Shown here piece after piece: positions 27,594 to 36,336 of a DNA stretch of 64,000 bases. Below the pieces are notes generated by a model, which had not been told where the DNA came from, ran no database searches, and worked only from the letters and a program-made list of their open reading frames with translations. How positions within the stretch are numbered: position 1 is the first letter of the stretch; each line of letters opens with the position of its first letter. A program made the position numbers and the translations under genes. Origin of the DNA: Chryseobacterium indologenes (GTDB lineage: Bacteria; Bacteroidota; Bacteroidia; Flavobacteriales; Weeksellaceae); NCBI GenBank assembly GCA_001013295.1, contig LAZY01000020.1, positions 35,922-99,921 of the forward strand. The letters are read 5' to 3'.

Positions 27594-28460
27594 TTAGTGA
27601 ATATGTTTCTCTGCATGATAAGAACTTCTTACCAGCGGTGAACTTTCAACGTGTCTGAATCCTAAGCTTCTTGCAAAATCTCCGAACTCATCAAATTCTT
27701 CCGGAGTAATGAATTTCTTTACAGGAAGATGTTTCTTGGTAGGCTGAAGATATTGCCCAAGCGTAATAACATCTACATTGGCATTTCTGATGTCTTCAAT
27801 GGTTTGGAAAACTTCATCTTTCTCTTCTCCCAATCCAAGCATTACTCCTGTTTTGGTTCTTCTTTGTCCTGCTTCTTTCAAATATCTCAAGACATCAAGA
27901 CTTCTTTCATATTTCGCCTGAATTCTTACTTCTCTGGTCAGACGTTTTACGGTTTCCATATTGTGAGAGATCACTTCAGGAGCTACTTCTACCAACCTAT
28001 CCAGGTGTTTTGTAATTCCCTGGAAGTCCGGAATCAATGTTTCCATTGTCGTTCCCGGAGAAATTCTTCTCACAGCATTTACAGTTTCTCCCCAAAGAAT
28101 AGATCCCATATCTTTCAGATCATCACGGTCTACAGAAGTAAGTACAGCGTGTTTGATCTTCATTAATTTAATGGAACGAGCTACTTTTTCAGGTTCATCC
28201 CAGTTTACATCAAGCGGTTTCCCTGTTTTTACGCCACAGAACCCGCAGCTTCTTGTACAGATATTTCCAAGAATCATGAACGTTGCCGTACCTTCTCCCC
28301 AGCACTCCCCCATATTCGGGCAGCTTCCGCTTTGGCAAATTGTATTGAGTTTATATTTATCTACCAAAGTTCTCAGCTCTCTGTAGTTTTTTCCGGTAGG
28401 AAGTTTTACTCTGATCCACTTTGGTTTTTGAACGGTAGTATCTTGAACTAAATTTTCCAT
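27594..28460 (-). CDS. lipA: Lipoyl synthase
   Basis: Radical SAM enzyme that inserts two sulfurs into octanoyl groups on lipoyl-dependent proteins such as the E2 subunits of 2-oxoacid dehydrogenases. All iron-sulfur ligands are present: the auxiliary cluster Cys42, Cys47 and Cys53 ([12 protein letters not shown]), and the radical SAM cluster Cys68, Cys72 and Cys75 (CTRSCGFC). The C-terminal RSSYHA supplies the conserved Ser. Length 288 is normal. Cytosolic, single gene with its own terminator. Confidence 0.97.
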   Translation of the reverse strand: MENLVQDTTVQKPKWIRVKLPTGKNYRELRTLVDKYKLNTICQSGSCPNMGECWGEGTATFMILGNICTRSCGFCGVKTGKPLDVNWDEPEKVARSIKLMKIKHAVLTSVDRDDLKDMGSILWGETVNAVRRISPGTTMETLIPDFQGITKHLDRLVEVAPEVISHNMETVKRLTREVRIQAKYERSLDVLRYLKEAGQRRTKTGVMLGLGEEKDEVFQTIEDIRNANVDVITLGQYLQPTKKHLPVKKFITPEEFDEFGDFARSLGFRHVESSPLVRSSYHAEKHIH

Positions 28461-28567
28461 TTATTTCTCAAATTGAGGTTCAAAGTTAGTGATTTTTTTA
28501 TCGAAACAATCAAAGACAGAGATTGATGAAACATATAATTTTGTAATTTTAAAACTCAAAATATTTT

Positions 28568-29200
28568 ATGAAGGCCACATTCTGCACCTTAGCACTTATT
28601 TTCTCTACATTTTGTTTTGCTCAAAAGGAGTTTCAACCTAAAGGTTCAACAATTAATGAAACGATTGATGGTGATCTGGATGGTGATAAAATTCCCGAGC
28701 AAGTAATCGTATATAATATTCCAACCAACAATGATTCGGGAGATATAAGAGAAATTCAGATTTTAAAGAAGGTCAATAATAAGTGGACTCTATTAGAAAA
28801 ATCACGAAATGCAATTCTAGGAAGCAAAGACGGTGGAATGATGGGGGATCCTTATATGGGTACAAGAATTGAAAAGGACATTTTAATCATCAGTCATTAC
28901 GGCGGAAGCAGCTGGAAATGGGGAATTACGGATAAATATAGATTTCAAAACGGACATTTTGAACTCATCGGGTGTTCTTCTGAATCTGGGAAACCTGAAG
29001 AATATTGGACGACAATAGATTTTAATCTTTCCACAGGAAAATTGATTTTCAGTAAAGAAGTAGAGAATACTAAGGAGTACGGAAAATCGAAAAACGAAAC
29101 CTTCATCAAAAAAGAGGTAAAAATCAATCTGCAAAACAGGAATCAGGAAAAGCAAAGAAAGATTATTTTGCCACAGACTAAAGAAGAGGTTTATTTCTAA
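28568..29200 (+). CDS. Secreted hypothetical protein
   Basis: A 210-residue exported protein with signal peptide MKATFCTLALIFSTFCFAQ. The mature part opens with a DGDLDGDKIPEQVIVYN stretch like the calcium-type DxDxDG loops of FG-GAP/VCBS repeat proteins, and the rest is beta-rich. Function unknown. A TAATTTTG box lies about 20-25 bp before the start, suggesting its own promoter. Confidence 0.8.
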   Translation: MKATFCTLALIFSTFCFAQKEFQPKGSTINETIDGDLDGDKIPEQVIVYNIPTNNDSGDIREIQILKKVNNKWTLLEKSRNAILGSKDGGMMGDPYMGTRIEKDILIISHYGGSSWKWGITDKYRFQNGHFELIGCSSESGKPEEYWTTIDFNLSTGKLIFSKEVENTKEYGKSKNETFIKKEVKINLQNRNQEKQRKIILPQTKEEVYF

Positions 29201-29221
29201 ATAAAAACTACAAGATTTACG

Positions 29222-29240
29222 TTTTGGCTAAAGCCCGTTT
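29222..29240. repeat. GGCTAAAGCC-type repeat, partial copy
   Basis: TTTTGGCTAAAGCCCGTTTC matches the left half of the copies at 3583 and 27313. Confidence 0.5.
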
Positions 29241-29271
29241 CTATTGAATATCATTCATTGAATGATTGGGC

Positions 29272-29832
29272 CTAATTATCATCAAACTCATTATTCTTCA
29301 ATAATTCAGCTAATACTTTCTTGGCACGCATTACACGGACCTTTGTATTGGCAACAGAGATTCCTAGTTCTTCAGCAATTTCTTTGATGCTCTTTTCTTC
29401 AAAAAATCTCAGTTTGATAATGTCCTGATAGTTGGCATCCAGCGATTCTATGGTTTTGATGATTTTCTTCTGTTCTTCTTCAGAGATCAGAAGTTCTTCC
29501 GGGGATTTGGCATATTGATTTTTAACTTCATCAAGGTTTTCGATGGAGTCTTCATTTTCACGGCTTTTTTTCCGCCAGAAATCAATAACCGTATTTTGGG
29601 CAATAGTCAGTATCCAGGTTTTAAACTGAAAATGGGGATCGAACATATCCAGTTTTGACAATACTTTAGAAAAAACATTTACCGTGATTTCATCAGCATC
29701 GTTTTCATCTCTTACTTTTTTCATGACAAAAGAGAAAACGTCCACCCAAAAAACATTGATGAGTTTAGTCTGGGCCTTCTGATCTTTATCTTTGGCCTTC
29801 TGGATGAGCAGGAATAGCTGTTCGTCGTTCAT
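29272..29832 (-). CDS. ECF-type RNA polymerase sigma factor
   Basis: A sigma-70 family factor of 186 residues from the start used here (MNDEQLFLLIQ). Region 2 covers about residues 20-90 (DADEITVNVFSKVLSKLDMFDPHFQFKTWI) and region 4 about 120-180 (LDANYQDIIKLRFFEEKSIKEIAEELGISVANTKVRVMRAKK). A longer reading frame begins at 29877, but a TATATTTG promoter box at 29846-29839 lies only seven bases before the 29832 start, so the longer form would not be transcribed from it. No anti-sigma gene is adjacent. Confidence 0.9.
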   Translation of the reverse strand: MNDEQLFLLIQKAKDKDQKAQTKLINVFWVDVFSFVMKKVRDENDADEITVNVFSKVLSKLDMFDPHFQFKTWILTIAQNTVIDFWRKKSRENEDSIENLDEVKNQYAKSPEELLISEEEQKKIIKTIESLDANYQDIIKLRFFEEKSIKEIAEELGISVANTKVRVMRAKKVLAELLKNNEFDDN

Positions 29833-29838
29833 TAATAA

Positions 29839-29846
29839 CAAATATA
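29839..29846 (-). promoter_or_regulatory. -7 promoter box of the sigma factor gene
   Basis: TATATTTG, a perfect TAnnTTTG match, six bases upstream of the ATG at 29832. The transcript would be leaderless or nearly so. Confidence 0.6.
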
Positions 29847-29853
29847 GATTATT

Positions 29854-30003
29854 TGGGGCGAAAAAGCAAAGGCGCAAAAGGGCAAAATGATGAAAGAGTG
29901 AAAAAGGTAATCAGTGAATTGCTGAATCTGTGTTCTGCCTATAAGTTATCACTAAAACCACGCTGTCATTTTACGATTCTACCTTTTTGCTTTTTTCCGC
30001 TTC
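29854..30003. repeat. Purine/pyrimidine imperfect inverted pair
   Basis: A purine-rich left arm (about 29854-29915, with GGCGAAAAAGCAAAGGCGC) and a pyrimidine-rich right arm (about 29970-30003, with CCTTTTTGCTTTTTTCCGC) are roughly reverse complementary. The same kind of pair lies at 11506-11775. Confidence 0.4.
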
Positions 30004-30019
30004 ATACTTTTGAATTTAC

Positions 30020-30027
30020 TATCTTTG
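30020..30027 (+). promoter_or_regulatory. -7 promoter box of tyrS
   Basis: TATCTTTG fits TAnnTTTG and lies 29 bases before the tyrS ATG. Confidence 0.6.
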
Positions 30028-30056
30028 CAACTTAAAATTTTAAAGTAAAAAATCAA

Positions 30057-31352
30057 ATGAATTCCTTTATAGAAGAACTAAAATGGCGTGGTCTGTTTGC
30101 CGATATGATGCCAGGAACCGATGAACAACTGAATAAAGAGGTAACTACTGCATATATAGGTTTTGATCCAACGGCCGATTCTTTACATATCGGAAGTCTT
30201 ATCCAGATAAAAATTCTAGCTCACTTTCAACAGCACGGCCACAAACCAATCGCTTTGGTAGGTGGTGCTACGGGTATGATCGGTGACCCTTCGGGTAAAT
30301 CGGCAGAAAGAAATCTTCTGGATGAAGAAACTCTTTTACATTATGTTGACTGTCTGAAAAATCAGCTTTCAAGATTTCTGGATTTTGCAGGAAATGAGCC
30401 TAACAAGGCTGAACTGGTGAACAACTATGACTGGATGAAGAATATTTCTTTCCTTGATTTTGCTAAAAATGTCGGGAAGAATATTACGGTCAACTACATG
30501 ATGGCTAAAGATTCTGTAAAGAAAAGATTTTCAGGAGAATCTGGTGCAGATGGAATGAGTTTTACGGAATTTACGTATCAGCTGATTCAGGGATATGATT
30601 TCCTTCATTTGTATCAGAACAATAATGTAAAACTACAGATGGGAGGTTCTGACCAGTGGGGAAATATCACGACCGGGACAGAATTGATCCGTAGAAAGGC
30701 TCAGGGAGAAGCATTTGCATTAACGGTTCCTTTGATTACAAAAGCTGACGGCTCTAAATTCGGAAAATCTGAAAGCGGAGAAAACTACTGGCTGGATAAA
30801 AAGAAAACATCACCATACAAATTCTATCAGTTCTGGCTGAATGCAACGGATGAAGATGCTGAAAGATTCATCAAATTCTATACTTTCTTAGGAAAAGAAG
30901 AAATTGAAGCGTTAATAGAAGAGCACAAAACAGCTGCTCACGAAAGAAAACTTCAAAAGAAACTGGCTGAAGAGGTAACGGTTTGGGTACATGGAAGAGA
31001 AGAATATGAAAAGGCACTGAAAGCTTCTGAAATTCTTTTCGGGCGTTCTACAGCTGAAGATCTGATAAGCCTTGATGAAGAAACATTCCTTGAAGTTTTT
31101 GATGGTGTCCCTCAAAAGGAAATTGCAAAAACAGATGTACTGGGCATAAACATCATTGATCTGCTTTCTGAAAAATCAGGATTCCTGAAATCTAAAAGTG
31201 AAGCTCAGAGAGAAATGAAAGGTAATTCTATCTCTGTGAACAAACAGAAAGTAAATGATACATTTACAGCGAATGAAACGGATCTTATTGACGGAAAATT
31301 CCTATTGCTGCAAAAAGGTAAAAAAAGCTACTTTATTGTAAAAGTTCAATAA
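30057..31352 (+). CDS. tyrS: Tyrosyl-tRNA synthetase
   Basis: Charges tRNA-Tyr with tyrosine in the cytosol. A class I Rossmann catalytic domain has the HIGH-type motif HIGS (in [10 protein letters not shown], about residues 43-46) and the KMSKS-type motif KFGKS (about 234-238). Tyrosine-binding residues are suggested by YQLIQGYDF and GGSDQWGN. The C-terminal S4-like RNA-binding domain (about 360-430) contains [24 protein letters not shown]. Length 431 is normal. A strong terminator follows. Confidence 0.97.
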   Translation: MNSFIEELKWRGLFADMMPGTDEQLNKEVTTAYIGFDPTADSLHIGSLIQIKILAHFQQHGHKPIALVGGATGMIGDPSGKSAERNLLDEETLLHYVDCLKNQLSRFLDFAGNEPNKAELVNNYDWMKNISFLDFAKNVGKNITVNYMMAKDSVKKRFSGESGADGMSFTEFTYQLIQGYDFLHLYQNNNVKLQMGGSDQWGNITTGTELIRRKAQGEAFALTVPLITKADGSKFGKSESGENYWLDKKKTSPYKFYQFWLNATDEDAERFIKFYTFLGKEEIEALIEEHKTAAHERKLQKKLAEEVTVWVHGREEYEKALKASEILFGRSTAEDLISLDEETFLEVFDGVPQKEIAKTDVLGINIIDLLSEKSGFLKSKSEAQREMKGNSISVNKQKVNDTFTANETDLIDGKFLLLQKGKKSYFIVKVQ

Positions 31353-31375
31353 AACCGAAAAATATTATACCACAA

Positions 31376-31405
31376 AAAAGACTGTAAAAAACAGTCTTTT
31401 TTGTT
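31376..31405 (+). terminator. Rho-independent terminator of tyrS
   Basis: Ten-bp stem AAAAGACTGT / ACAGTCTTTT with an A5 loop and a T6 tail. Confidence 0.92.
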
Positions 31406-31533
31406 TTCCCATAACAAAGCCGTGAAAAACATTCACGGCTTCATGAGAAAAACCACCATTTTAAAAACTATACGATCATGATAGTTATAAAGGATTTTTA
31501 AGAAAATATTATTTGCTGAGTTGGTTCAATATC

Positions 31534-32040
31534 TTAGAATTTATAGGTAAGTCCTGCTTTTCCGCCTGAAGCGACAGTACCTCCGCCTAATTCCACATGG
31601 GCTGCGAGGTTTTTGGTAAAGAAATATCTGACTCCCGCTTGTCCTGCAAATCCTATTCCTGAAGATTTGCCATCAAAATAATCGTAATCTGTTCCGTTAT
31701 ATTTATAGGAAAATGAATTGTATGCTAATGTTGCTCCTGCATAGATGTCCCATTTATTAGGAATCTTAAGCAATGTATTGAAGTGGTAGTTTCCATTCGC
31801 TCCTATTCCCAGCCAGCTTCCTTTTATATCTCCTGAATATTTTTCAGTGGCATAGCTTCCTTCTATCCCTATTGTTATATCATTGTGTATAGCATAGTCC
31901 ACTCCTACTGATACGGGAAGTCCCCATCCGTTGGCAGCACCTATATCCACATTGATCTGAGCCTCCCCTTTCTGTATTCTCTGTGCCGCAGCACTTCCAA
32001 AAAGGGAAATCATTCCCAGTATAAACATTCTCTGTTTCAT
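31534..32040 (-). CDS. Outer membrane beta-barrel protein
   Basis: A 168-residue protein with a signal peptide (MKQRMFILGMISLFGSAAAQ) and alternating amphipathic strands that end in the aromatic residue of LTYKF, as expected for a small eight-stranded OmpA/OmpX-type barrel. Glycine and aromatic content is high (WGIGANGNYHF, FAGQAGVRYFF). It probably sits in the outer membrane; no transport role can be read from it. Confidence 0.82.
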   Translation of the reverse strand: MKQRMFILGMISLFGSAAAQRIQKGEAQINVDIGAANGWGLPVSVGVDYAIHNDITIGIEGSYATEKYSGDIKGSWLGIGANGNYHFNTLLKIPNKWDIYAGATLAYNSFSYKYNGTDYDYFDGKSSGIGFAGQAGVRYFFTKNLAAHVELGGGTVASGGKAGLTYKF

Positions 32041-32226
32041 TTTAAGTATTTAGTTTTGATATGTATATTTTCTACATCTGCAAAACTATCAGAGAATACC
32101 ACAAAGTACAACCCTTAAAAAAGCGTATTTTTTTCTACCGATTTCTAGGTATTTTCTATCGCTGTATTTTTAATTATATTCACATTGTCGTAAAAAACTT
32201 GAAGATAACGTTGAAAAATTAAACTG

Positions 32227-34221
32227 ATGAGGAGATTATGGTGTATTCTATATATTTTAATCCACTTTACCATAAAGGCTCAGGGGCTTTTTCCTCTGAA
32301 TGAAAAAAAATATATAGACAGTCTTCGGCTCAGTATCAATGCTCATGTAAATAACACTTCCAAAGCGGATGCTTATTTTCTTTTATCCAATTATTATAAA
32401 AATACAGATACTCTTTTAAGCAAACAATACCTGGCAGCCGGAAAAAATGCAGGAGGAAAAGATCCACTCACGGAGGCGATTTATGAGTATTACGAAGGGA
32501 TCTATTATCAGGATCTGAGTAAAGAAAAAGCAACAGAATCATTCCGTAAGGCTATTGAGAAACTTTCCGGATTAAAAAGCCAGAAGGCAGACCGCTATCT
32601 TTCTTTGTCCTGGTATAATTATGGAATTTTGCAGAAAAATAAAGAGGGCTATCCTTTCCTGATCAAAACCATGCTTGAGAAAAGCATTCCTATTGCCGAA
32701 AAATATGGAGACAGCAAGCTTCTCGGTTTTTTATACTCGCAACTGGCCCTTATGCTTACTTATAATGCAGAGTTTGAAAAGGCTGACTATTACAATAAGA
32801 AGGCGCTCCAGATTCTTGAAAAAAAGGGTCCGAATTCTACAGAGCTTTTCTATGCCTATCTCAATACGAACAGTAATTATTGCTATCAGGCCAAATGCAG
32901 TATGGGAAAGCCATTTTTAAATAAAGCCGGAAATATGGTCCGTCCCTACCCTGATTCGTCTGCCAATACGTTCTATTACTACAATAGAGCGCTGTATTTT
33001 ATCGGACAGCAGAAGCACTTCGAGGTTCTCCAGACCATTGAAAAGGGATTATTTTATGCCAAAAAATTCCGTCAAAAGCTGCTGATACAGATGTTTTATT
33101 TTCACAAATATGACACCTACAAAAAGCTTAAAAAGTATGCGGAAGCCAAAAGACTTCTGGAAGAAATTCTAAAAGAAAAGACACTTTCTCAGGATCTCAA
33201 TAACAGAAAAACCATCTACAGCCACCTGTCCAGCATCAATGAAATGATGGGAAACCCCAGTGAAGCGCTGATCTGGGAGAAAAAATATTCTAAGCTGAAT
33301 GACAGTTTAAATGCTGAGAATGTAAAACTGGAAATCAATAAACTGGAAACCAAATTCAACGCTTCTGAAAAAGAGAAAAAAATAGCGTTTCTGAATGCTG
33401 AAAAGAATCAGAAAGAAATGGAAGTCAACCAAAAGAACTCCTATTTATGGGTATTGAGCCTGGTACTCTTATTATTTTTAAGCCTTCTGATCTTTTTATT
33501 TATTATTTACCGGAAAAACAAAAAGCTTTCTGAACAGAAGGAGATCAATCTTCAGCAGAAAATAGAAGATATTAAACAAAAGGAGGAACTCTCCCTTACC
33601 AAAGCGATTCTTGAAGGTGAAGAAAGAGAAAGAGAGCGTGTTGCAAAAGATCTTCATGACGGCCTTGGCGGTATGCTTGCAGGTGTCAAAATCAATCTCT
33701 CTACCTGGTCTGCCAATCAACTTGACCCTGAACAGCATCAGGACTTTTACAAAATTTTGGACCAGCTTGACAATTCGGTAAAGGAACTCAGACATGTAGC
33801 CCGAAATCTGATGCCTGAATCTCTTCTTAAATTCGGACTAGAAACAGCAGTCAGCGACCTGTGTGAATTTTACACCCGAAAGGATTTGGAGATTTATTTT
33901 CAACCTATAAATATTGAGAAAAGTCTTTCACTGACAGTGCAGCTTAATATTTACAGAATTGTACAGGAACTGCTTGCCAATGCTATAAAACATGCAGAAG
34001 CCAGCAATATTTTGTTGCAGTGCTCCCAATCCGGAGACCGTTTTCTGATTACCATTGAGGATAACGGAAAAGGCTTTGACAAGGATGTGGAGAAAACCAC
34101 CAAAAATTTAGGCCTCCGCAATCTGAAAAACAGAGTCAACTATCTGAAAGGAAAAATGGAAATCAACTCAGACAGCCAGGGTACAACGATTAATATAGAA
34201 CTCAACATCCATGGAGAATAA
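32227..34221 (+). CDS. TPR-containing sensor histidine kinase (NarX/DegS type)
   Basis: A 664-residue membrane kinase. A signal peptide (MRRLWCILYILIHFTIKAQ) leads into periplasmic TPR-like repeats (about 30-380), a coiled-coil, a transmembrane helix (YLWVLSLVLLLFLSLLIFLFII), and a HisKA_3 dimerisation domain with phosphorylated His477 in AKDLHDGLGG. The HATPase domain has NIYRIVQELLANAIKHAEA and DNGKGFD. Its stop overlaps the start of the LuxR-type regulator by 11 bp, which marks them as a cognate pair. The signal sensed is unknown. Confidence 0.92.
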   Translation: MRRLWCILYILIHFTIKAQGLFPLNEKKYIDSLRLSINAHVNNTSKADAYFLLSNYYKNTDTLLSKQYLAAGKNAGGKDPLTEAIYEYYEGIYYQDLSKEKATESFRKAIEKLSGLKSQKADRYLSLSWYNYGILQKNKEGYPFLIKTMLEKSIPIAEKYGDSKLLGFLYSQLALMLTYNAEFEKADYYNKKALQILEKKGPNSTELFYAYLNTNSNYCYQAKCSMGKPFLNKAGNMVRPYPDSSANTFYYYNRALYFIGQQKHFEVLQTIEKGLFYAKKFRQKLLIQMFYFHKYDTYKKLKKYAEAKRLLEEILKEKTLSQDLNNRKTIYSHLSSINEMMGNPSEALIWEKKYSKLNDSLNAENVKLEINKLETKFNASEKEKKIAFLNAEKNQKEMEVNQKNSYLWVLSLVLLLFLSLLIFLFIIYRKNKKLSEQKEINLQQKIEDIKQKEELSLTKAILEGEERERERVAKDLHDGLGGMLAGVKINLSTWSANQLDPEQHQDFYKILDQLDNSVKELRHVARNLMPESLLKFGLETAVSDLCEFYTRKDLEIYFQPINIEKSLSLTVQLNIYRIVQELLANAIKHAEASNILLQCSQSGDRFLITIEDNGKGFDKDVEKTTKNLGLRNLKNRVNYLKGKMEINSDSQGTTINIELNIHGE

Positions 34222-34849
34222 AAAAATAAATATTGTCATCGTGGACGATCACCCTATCGTCATCGAAGGCTTAAGAATGATGCTGAACAGCCAGCCGGTT
34301 TTCAATGTGACAGAAAGTTTTACTTCCGGTTCGGAAGTCATCAGCTTTATTCGGTCTCATCAGGTTGACATCATCCTTCTGGATATTGCTTTACCGGATA
34401 CTAATGGTACGGAACTATGCCGGGAAATTAAAAAAATATCACCGGAAATTTCTGTAATCATGTTCAGCAACCGCTCTGAGCGAAGCATTATTATGCAGTC
34501 TATACAAAACGGTGCCAGTGGCTACCTTCTCAAGAATACATCGATCAGTGAACTGGCAGTATGCATCAAAGGAGCTCTTTCCGGAGATATTGTCTTCTGC
34601 AATGAAACCAAGCAGATCATCAGCCGGCCTTCACAAAATGATCTGCCCATCCCAAGACTTACTAAAAGGGAAAAACAGATCCTTCAGATGGTAGCTCAAG
34701 GAAAGACAAGTAATATCATTGCCGAAGAGCTTTTTCTGAGCCCGCTTACTGTAGATACCCATCGGAAGAACCTTCTTCAAAAATTCCAGGCTAAAAACTC
34801 AACGGAACTTATCAACCGTGCTGTACAGCAGCATATGATTGAAGAATAA
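34211..34849 (+). CDS. LuxR/NarL-family response regulator
   Basis: A 212-residue regulator: receiver domain with Asp12, Asp13 and phosphoacceptor Asp58 (LLDIALPD), and a C-terminal LuxR helix-turn-helix (about 145-205) with LTKREKQILQMVAQGKTSNIIAEEL and SPLTVDTHRKNLL. It is translationally coupled to the upstream kinase. Targets are unknown. Confidence 0.94.
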   Translation: MENKKINIVIVDDHPIVIEGLRMMLNSQPVFNVTESFTSGSEVISFIRSHQVDIILLDIALPDTNGTELCREIKKISPEISVIMFSNRSERSIIMQSIQNGASGYLLKNTSISELAVCIKGALSGDIVFCNETKQIISRPSQNDLPIPRLTKREKQILQMVAQGKTSNIIAEELFLSPLTVDTHRKNLLQKFQAKNSTELINRAVQQHMIEE

Positions 34850-34851
34850 AA

Positions 34852-34876
34852 AAACCGCTTTGAAAGCGGTTTTATG
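34852..34876 (+). terminator. Bidirectional terminator
   Basis: Stem AAACCGCTTT / AAAGCGGTTT with a tiny loop and A and T tracts on both sides, between the convergent response regulator and lipoprotein genes. Confidence 0.85.
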
Positions 34877-34898
34877 TTTATATCAATATGTAAATATT

Positions 34899-35330
34899 TT
34901 ACGGCTCCAGAAAGCTGAAATCCAAAGAAACATATTTGTCTCCTTTTCCTTGTACTTTTGCTGTTCTGACAATTTCTCCATCTACATAAAGATTGATTGT
35001 CAACTCAGATTTATCTTCCGGCAATGTTGCTCTTGCATCAAGATTCAGCTGTGCCTGGCTGGAGTTTACAAAGAATTCTCCACTATTCCATGCTGATTTC
35101 AAAGGGGTCACAGGGTTACTTAAAATAGTATTCTGAACAGTACCTACCTGAGTAACAACAGCGATAAGCTCTCCTCCAGTAGTAGTTTTTGCCTCAAACT
35201 GAACAACATGATCCTGAAATTCTTCGTCATCATCTTTTTTACAAGAATTCAGAACGGTAATTGCAGAAAATAATAAAACGAATAAAAAAGAAAGTCTAAG
35301 TAAACTTTTTGAATTGTAAAATTGCTTCAT
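34899..35330 (-). CDS. Small lipoprotein of unknown function
   Basis: A 143-residue protein from the start chosen here, which gives a clean lipoprotein signal (MKQFYNSKSLLRLSFLFVLL then TVLNSC, Cys30 as lipidation site). The frame stays open to 35408, but the added 26 residues would spoil the signal. After the Cys come KKDDDEE, like surface-export signals of Bacteroidota lipoproteins, then a beta-rich domain of about 100 residues. Function unknown. Confidence 0.8.
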   Translation of the reverse strand: MKQFYNSKSLLRLSFLFVLLFSAITVLNSCKKDDDEEFQDHVVQFEAKTTTGGELIAVVTQVGTVQNTILSNPVTPLKSAWNSGEFFVNSSQAQLNLDARATLPEDKSELTINLYVDGEIVRTAKVQGKGDKYVSLDFSFLEP

Positions 35331-35562
35331 TTCTCCAAATAGATTTTTTAATGTTTCAAATATAAGTTTTTTATTAATATAAAAATAACTTTTATGAAAA
35401 TTTTCCAATAAAGATTTGTAAATAATATCAAATCAACAAAACTCAAAAATACTTCATAAAATACAATAATACAGCACAAATCATCAATCATTGAATATAA
35501 AACACAGGGTTCTGAAAGTTCTTGTATGAATAACAAAAGTGGTATACCATCTGATTTATAAT

Positions 35563-35570
35563 TATATTTG
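35563..35570 (+). promoter_or_regulatory. -7 promoter box of the esterase gene
   Basis: TATATTTG lies four bases before the ATG at 35575, so the message would be leaderless or nearly so. This supports the short start over the ATG at 35539. Confidence 0.55.
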
Positions 35571-35574
35571 CTGT

Positions 35575-36213
35575 ATGAATTTAGATTATCTAGTAAGAGA
35601 GCCGGAAAATATCACTCCCAGCACTCCTGTTCTTTTTATGCTTCATGGCTACGGCAGTAATGAGCAGGATCTTTTCAGTTTCAGAGAAACCCTTCCTGCC
35701 GACTGGCTTATCGTGAGCTTCAGAGCTCCGAGAGATACTCAGTTTGAAGGATATTCCTGGTATGATATTAATTTCAATGATCCTGAAAACTTTATCGATG
35801 TACCTCAGGCCAAAGAATCTTTGAACGCCATATTGGAAAGCATCATGAAGATCATTAATCATTATGGACTCACAGAAGGAAAAACCCATTTGTGCGGCTT
35901 CAGCCAGGGAGGAATATTGTGCTATGCACTGGCTTTAAAATATCCTGACCTTTTTAATTATGTAGCCTGCCTGAGTGCTTATCCTGAAGAAAAAATCCTG
36001 GATGGCATCGTGAAAGACAAAAAGAAACTTGAAAAACTCAGATTCTTTGTTTCTCATGGTACTGATGATGCGGTTATCCCATTAGAATGGGGAAGAAAAG
36101 CAGCTGATCTTCTTTATGATCTGAGCTGTTATTTCACTTTCAGAGAATACATGAGCGGTCACGGAGTGAATCAGAAAAATTATATGGATCTGATGGAATT
36201 TTTCTCCAAATAG
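35575..36213 (+). CDS. Alpha/beta hydrolase, phospholipase/carboxylesterase family
   Basis: A 212-residue cytosolic serine esterase of the carboxylesterase/acyl-protein-thioesterase type. The oxyanion region is LFMLHGYGSNEQDL, the nucleophile elbow GFSQGG, the acid Asp lies in SHGTDDAVIPL, and the catalytic His in SGHGV. I start at MNLDYLVREP, because a promoter box ends just before it; an ATG 36 bases upstream is less likely. Substrate unknown. Confidence 0.9.
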   Translation: MNLDYLVREPENITPSTPVLFMLHGYGSNEQDLFSFRETLPADWLIVSFRAPRDTQFEGYSWYDINFNDPENFIDVPQAKESLNAILESIMKIINHYGLTEGKTHLCGFSQGGILCYALALKYPDLFNYVACLSAYPEEKILDGIVKDKKKLEKLRFFVSHGTDDAVIPLEWGRKAADLLYDLSCYFTFREYMSGHGVNQKNYMDLMEFFSK

Positions 36214-36273
36214 ATCTGATTTATCTTTTAAAATAAATTTAACATTCTACACTACTTTATTGTAGTTTATATA

Positions 36274-36302
36274 AACATTCCTGCATTTGGAATGTTTTTT
36301 TA
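36274..36302 (+). terminator. Rho-independent terminator
   Basis: Stem ACATTCC / GGAATGT with a T7 tail after the esterase gene. Confidence 0.85.
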
Positions 36303-36336
36303 TTAGGCATATTGATAAATTCACTAAATTCAGTAA

